Source: Roseibacillus sp.
GTDB lineage: Bacteria > Verrucomicrobiota > Verrucomicrobiae > Verrucomicrobiales > Akkermansiaceae
Length of the DNA stretch: 7,601 nt
NCBI GenBank assembly: GCA_002723015.1
Contig: PBNG01000069.1
Coordinates: 18,894-26,494, forward strand
Direction of reading: 5' to 3'
This document shows, piece by piece, positions 6,004 through 7,601 of this stretch; the first letter of the stretch is position 1, and the number at the start of each line of letters is the position of its first letter. The position numbers and the translations under genes are program-made. The notes under the pieces are model-generated. The model was not told where the DNA came from, ran no database searches, and saw only the letters and a list, made by a program, of their open reading frames with translations.

Positions 6004-7400
6004 AGAAGGGACTCCTGTCACTTACCTGCCTCGCCACGCTGACAGTCGCAGGGCAGAATGCCTGCGCGCAGAAGGAAGCGGATGCAATCCTCCCGGATGG
6101 AGAGCACCCGGTAAAAGGATCACTGACCTTTGCCAACGAGGATAAGATTAGTGGGACGCCCGAGGGGATTGATGAGGATGGAAATCTCCGCTGGAGCGCC
6201 GCGTTCCTTCATCAAGCCATCCCGGTGAAGCCTTCCTCCATTGTTGAGATGCGACTCGAGGGAGGAAGCTCCCCAAAGGAGGAAGACGGCCATCAGGCCC
6301 TGCTGCTCCTGACCAACGGAGATACTTTGCGCGGCCAGCTTGATGCTCTCGACGAGGAGCACGTGACATTGAAGACTTGGTATGGAGGACCTCTTAAAAT
6401 TCGCCGGACCATGGCATCGGACCTCGAGATCCAAAGGGCGAATCAGACTGTCTACTCGGGTCCCGAGGACTTAGACTCGTGGGTTATTGAAGGTGAAAAA
6501 GACGCTTGGAGCCTGAACGGAGGGTCTCTCTCCTCAAACAAGGGTGCAGGCATCGCACGTGAGATCAAGACTCCGGACCGCTGTCGCATTCAGTTTGACC
6601 TCGCCTGGAGGAGTTCGCTTCGCTTTCGTGTGCTCCTCCTGTCAGACGAGGGGTCGACGACCCAACCCGACAACTGTTACGACTTGGTATGCCAGCGGCG
6701 TTTTGTCTATCTCCGGAAGCGATGGGTCGATCGAGCCGCCGGCGGATCAAAGATCGTCGGCCAGGCCAATATCGCTGAGCTGGCCGAAAAGGAGAATGTC
6801 CGTTTTGAGTTCTTCATCGATCGGAAAGAAGGAACCATCGCTCTGTATGTCGACGGAAGGCAGGCCCAAGTCTGGACAGATGAGAACCCCGAGGCAGGCA
6901 GTTTTGGAAACTGGCTCCATTTCGTCTCCGAGGACTTCTATAAGGTGAGGGTAAGCCGTATTCGAGTAAGCCCGTGGAAAGGTCAACTACCAGAAACTGC
7001 CCAGATAGAGGAAGATGCCGAGGATGAAGAACTGGAAGGTCAGAAGATTCGTCTCCAGAATGGTGACACCGTGGTCGGTGATGTAGGCCTTATCAAGGAC
7101 GGGGTCCTTGCAGTGGAGACCCCCTTCTGCAAGATGAACATCCCTGTCGATCGAATGCGGACTATTGATCTCAGCGAAGGTGATTATGAAGAGCCGATCC
7201 GCAAGAAGGGAGATGTCAGAGGGTGGTTGAGGGAAGGAGGACGCATCACCTTCCGCCTAGACGCATTCTCCAAGGACACTTTGACTGGTTACAGCCAGAC
7301 ATTCGGGAATGTGGAATTCAAACTCAGCGCCTTTTCAAGACTCGAGTTCAATATTTACAATGAAGAGCTCGAGTCCCTGCGGGGGAACGGAAACTGGTAA
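6000..7400 (+). CDS. Secreted beta-module/LamG-like protein, paralogue 3 of 3
   Basis: This gene encodes 466 residues. The signal peptide is residues 1-23 (MKKGLLS start, cleavage ACA|QK). The order matches the two upstream paralogues. Modules lie at about 39-86 (ANEDKISGTPEG...) and 100-144 (LLLTNGDTLRGQL...PLKIRR). The jelly-roll core (about 150-326) is opened by VYSGPEDLDSW, with RIQFDLAWRSSLRFRVLLL (196-214) and FFIDRKEGTIALYVDGRQ (271-288). An acidic linker (335-346) follows, then modules at about 348-390 (IRLQNGDTVVG...NIPVDRM) and 405-452. Its core is closest by eye to paralogue 1 (GTIALYVDGR against GTIALFANGR; both have WTD). It starts within an ATGA overlap with the preceding gene and is the last + strand gene of the operon, 62 bases before the end of the convergent sigma gene. 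The function is unknown, as for its sisters. Confidence 0.8.
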   Translation: MKKGLLSLTCLATLTVAGQNACAQKEADAILPDGEHPVKGSLTFANEDKISGTPEGIDEDGNLRWSAAFLHQAIPVKPSSIVEMRLEGGSSPKEEDGHQALLLLTNGDTLRGQLDALDEEHVTLKTWYGGPLKIRRTMASDLEIQRANQTVYSGPEDLDSWVIEGEKDAWSLNGGSLSSNKGAGIAREIKTPDRCRIQFDLAWRSSLRFRVLLLSDEGSTTQPDNCYDLVCQRRFVYLRKRWVDRAAGGSKIVGQANIAELAEKENVRFEFFIDRKEGTIALYVDGRQAQVWTDENPEAGSFGNWLHFVSEDFYKVRVSRIRVSPWKGQLPETAQIEEDAEDEELEGQKIRLQNGDTVVGDVGLIKDGVLAVETPFCKMNIPVDRMRTIDLSEGDYEEPIRKKGDVRGWLREGGRITFRLDAFSKDTLTGYSQTFGNVEFKLSAFSRLEFNIYNEELESLRGNGNW

Positions 7401-7462
7401 GACCTAGCCTTGTCGGGTGAGCCCAAAGTCTGCCCTGATCGCGGTCGCCCGCCGCTCGCGGA

Positions 7463-7601
7463 TTAAACTGCCTTAGGCAGAGGCTTTTCCTTTTTACCGA
7501 GAGCTCGCCTCATTTTGGTCAGCGCGACGTTCTGAAGCTGACGAATCCGCTCCCTCGTTACTCCTAGTTCGGTTCCCACCTCCTCCAGGGTCTTCGGTTG
7601 A
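7463..7601 (-). CDS. Sigma-70 family RNA polymerase sigma factor, C-terminal end (region 4.2), partial
   Basis: The - strand reads 45 residues and a TAA stop (complement of 7463-7465); the rest of the gene lies beyond the window edge. The visible part contains TLEEVGTELGVTRERIRQLQ, the helix-turn-helix of region 4.2 that contacts the -35 promoter element, followed by a helix NVALTKMRRAL and a short basic tail KKEKPLPKAV. The TLEEVG and VTRERIRQ words are typical of RpoD/RpoS-like (group 1 or 2) sigma factors and not of ECF sigmas. The short Lys/Pro tail in place of the usual RpoD ending suggests a group 2 or lineage-specific factor, but the visible part cannot settle this. It is transcribed toward the operon. 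Confidence 0.9.
   Translation of the reverse strand, partial: QPKTLEEVGTELGVTRERIRQLQNVALTKMRRALGKKEKPLPKAV
7468..7495 (+). terminator. Candidate rho-independent terminator of the + strand operon, inside the sigma gene 3' end
   Basis: CTGCC (7468-7472) pairs with GGCAG (7476-7480) around TTA, and a T-rich tract (TTTTCCTTTTT, 7485-7495) begins after a four-base gap. An alternative pairing, GCCT (7470-7473) with AGGC (7481-7484), puts the T tract directly after the stem. Both stems are short. It lies 68 bases beyond the stop of the last operon gene but within codons of the convergent sigma gene. The 62 bases between the two genes show no stronger hairpin with a T run on either strand. Confidence 0.3.

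Larger units (their letters stand above)
3104..7400 (+). repeat. Tandem triplet of diverged paralogous genes (module-module-LamG-module-module)
   Basis: The three consecutive genes share one five-part architecture, and twelve short modules can be lined up by eye. The consensus is roughly L-x-NGD-x-L-x-G-x-L-x-SLD, then alternating hydrophobics, then x-I-P-x-x-x-V-x-x-I. Nucleotide identity is low; the longest shared word I noticed is GTCTACTCGGG (5068-5078 and 6450-6460), encoding VYSG. This points to old duplication followed by divergence. Confidence 0.75.

Overview
The window looks like part of the chromosome of a Verrucomicrobiota or related PVC-group bacterium. This is judged from gene content and style, not from any search. 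The clues are a DUF4175-like coiled-coil protein followed by a secreted squalene-cyclase-fold (alpha/alpha toroid) protein, large secreted beta-rich proteins with a LamG-like core, weak or absent Shine-Dalgarno sites, and an RpoD-like sigma factor tail. The DNA is moderately GC-rich and is coding almost throughout.

Layout. (1) Bases 1-1368, + strand: the C-terminal part of a large DUF4175-like protein whose start lies upstream of the window. (2) Bases 1430-2116, + strand: one continuous reading frame for a small secreted protein, interrupted by a single in-frame TGA at 1838-1840. The two halves are listed as separate ORFs (1430-1840 and 1853-2116). A perfect 8-bp hairpin lies 14 bases after the TGA. 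(3) Bases 2122-3114, + strand: a secreted toroid-repeat protein. (4) Bases 3104-4663, 4663-6003 and 6000-7400, + strand: three tandem, diverged paralogues. All are exported and share one plan: two short beta modules, a jelly-roll (LamG-like) core opened by a Y-x-GP...W motif, then two more beta modules. (5) Bases 7463-7601, - strand: the C-terminal end (region 4.2) of a sigma-70 factor, convergent with the operon and cut by the window edge.

The six + strand ORFs after gene 1 are packed at +12, +5, -11, -1 and -4 bases. Together with the DUF4175-like gene they probably form one operon, ending in a weak candidate terminator inside the 3' end of the sigma gene. In PVC bacteria, DUF4175-like genes often follow MoxR ATPase, DUF58 and BatA/VWA genes, so such genes may lie just upstream; this is inference. 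Every intact gene of the operon except the fragment after the internal TGA carries a signal peptide, so the cluster looks dedicated to the cell envelope or periplasm. Its biochemical role cannot be read from the sequence.

The points most worth following up are the TGA-split gene with its SECIS-like hairpin, the triplet of paralogues with twelve recognisable copies of one beta module, and an A AAA AAC heptamer placed so that a -1 shift would fuse the second paralogue to the third.
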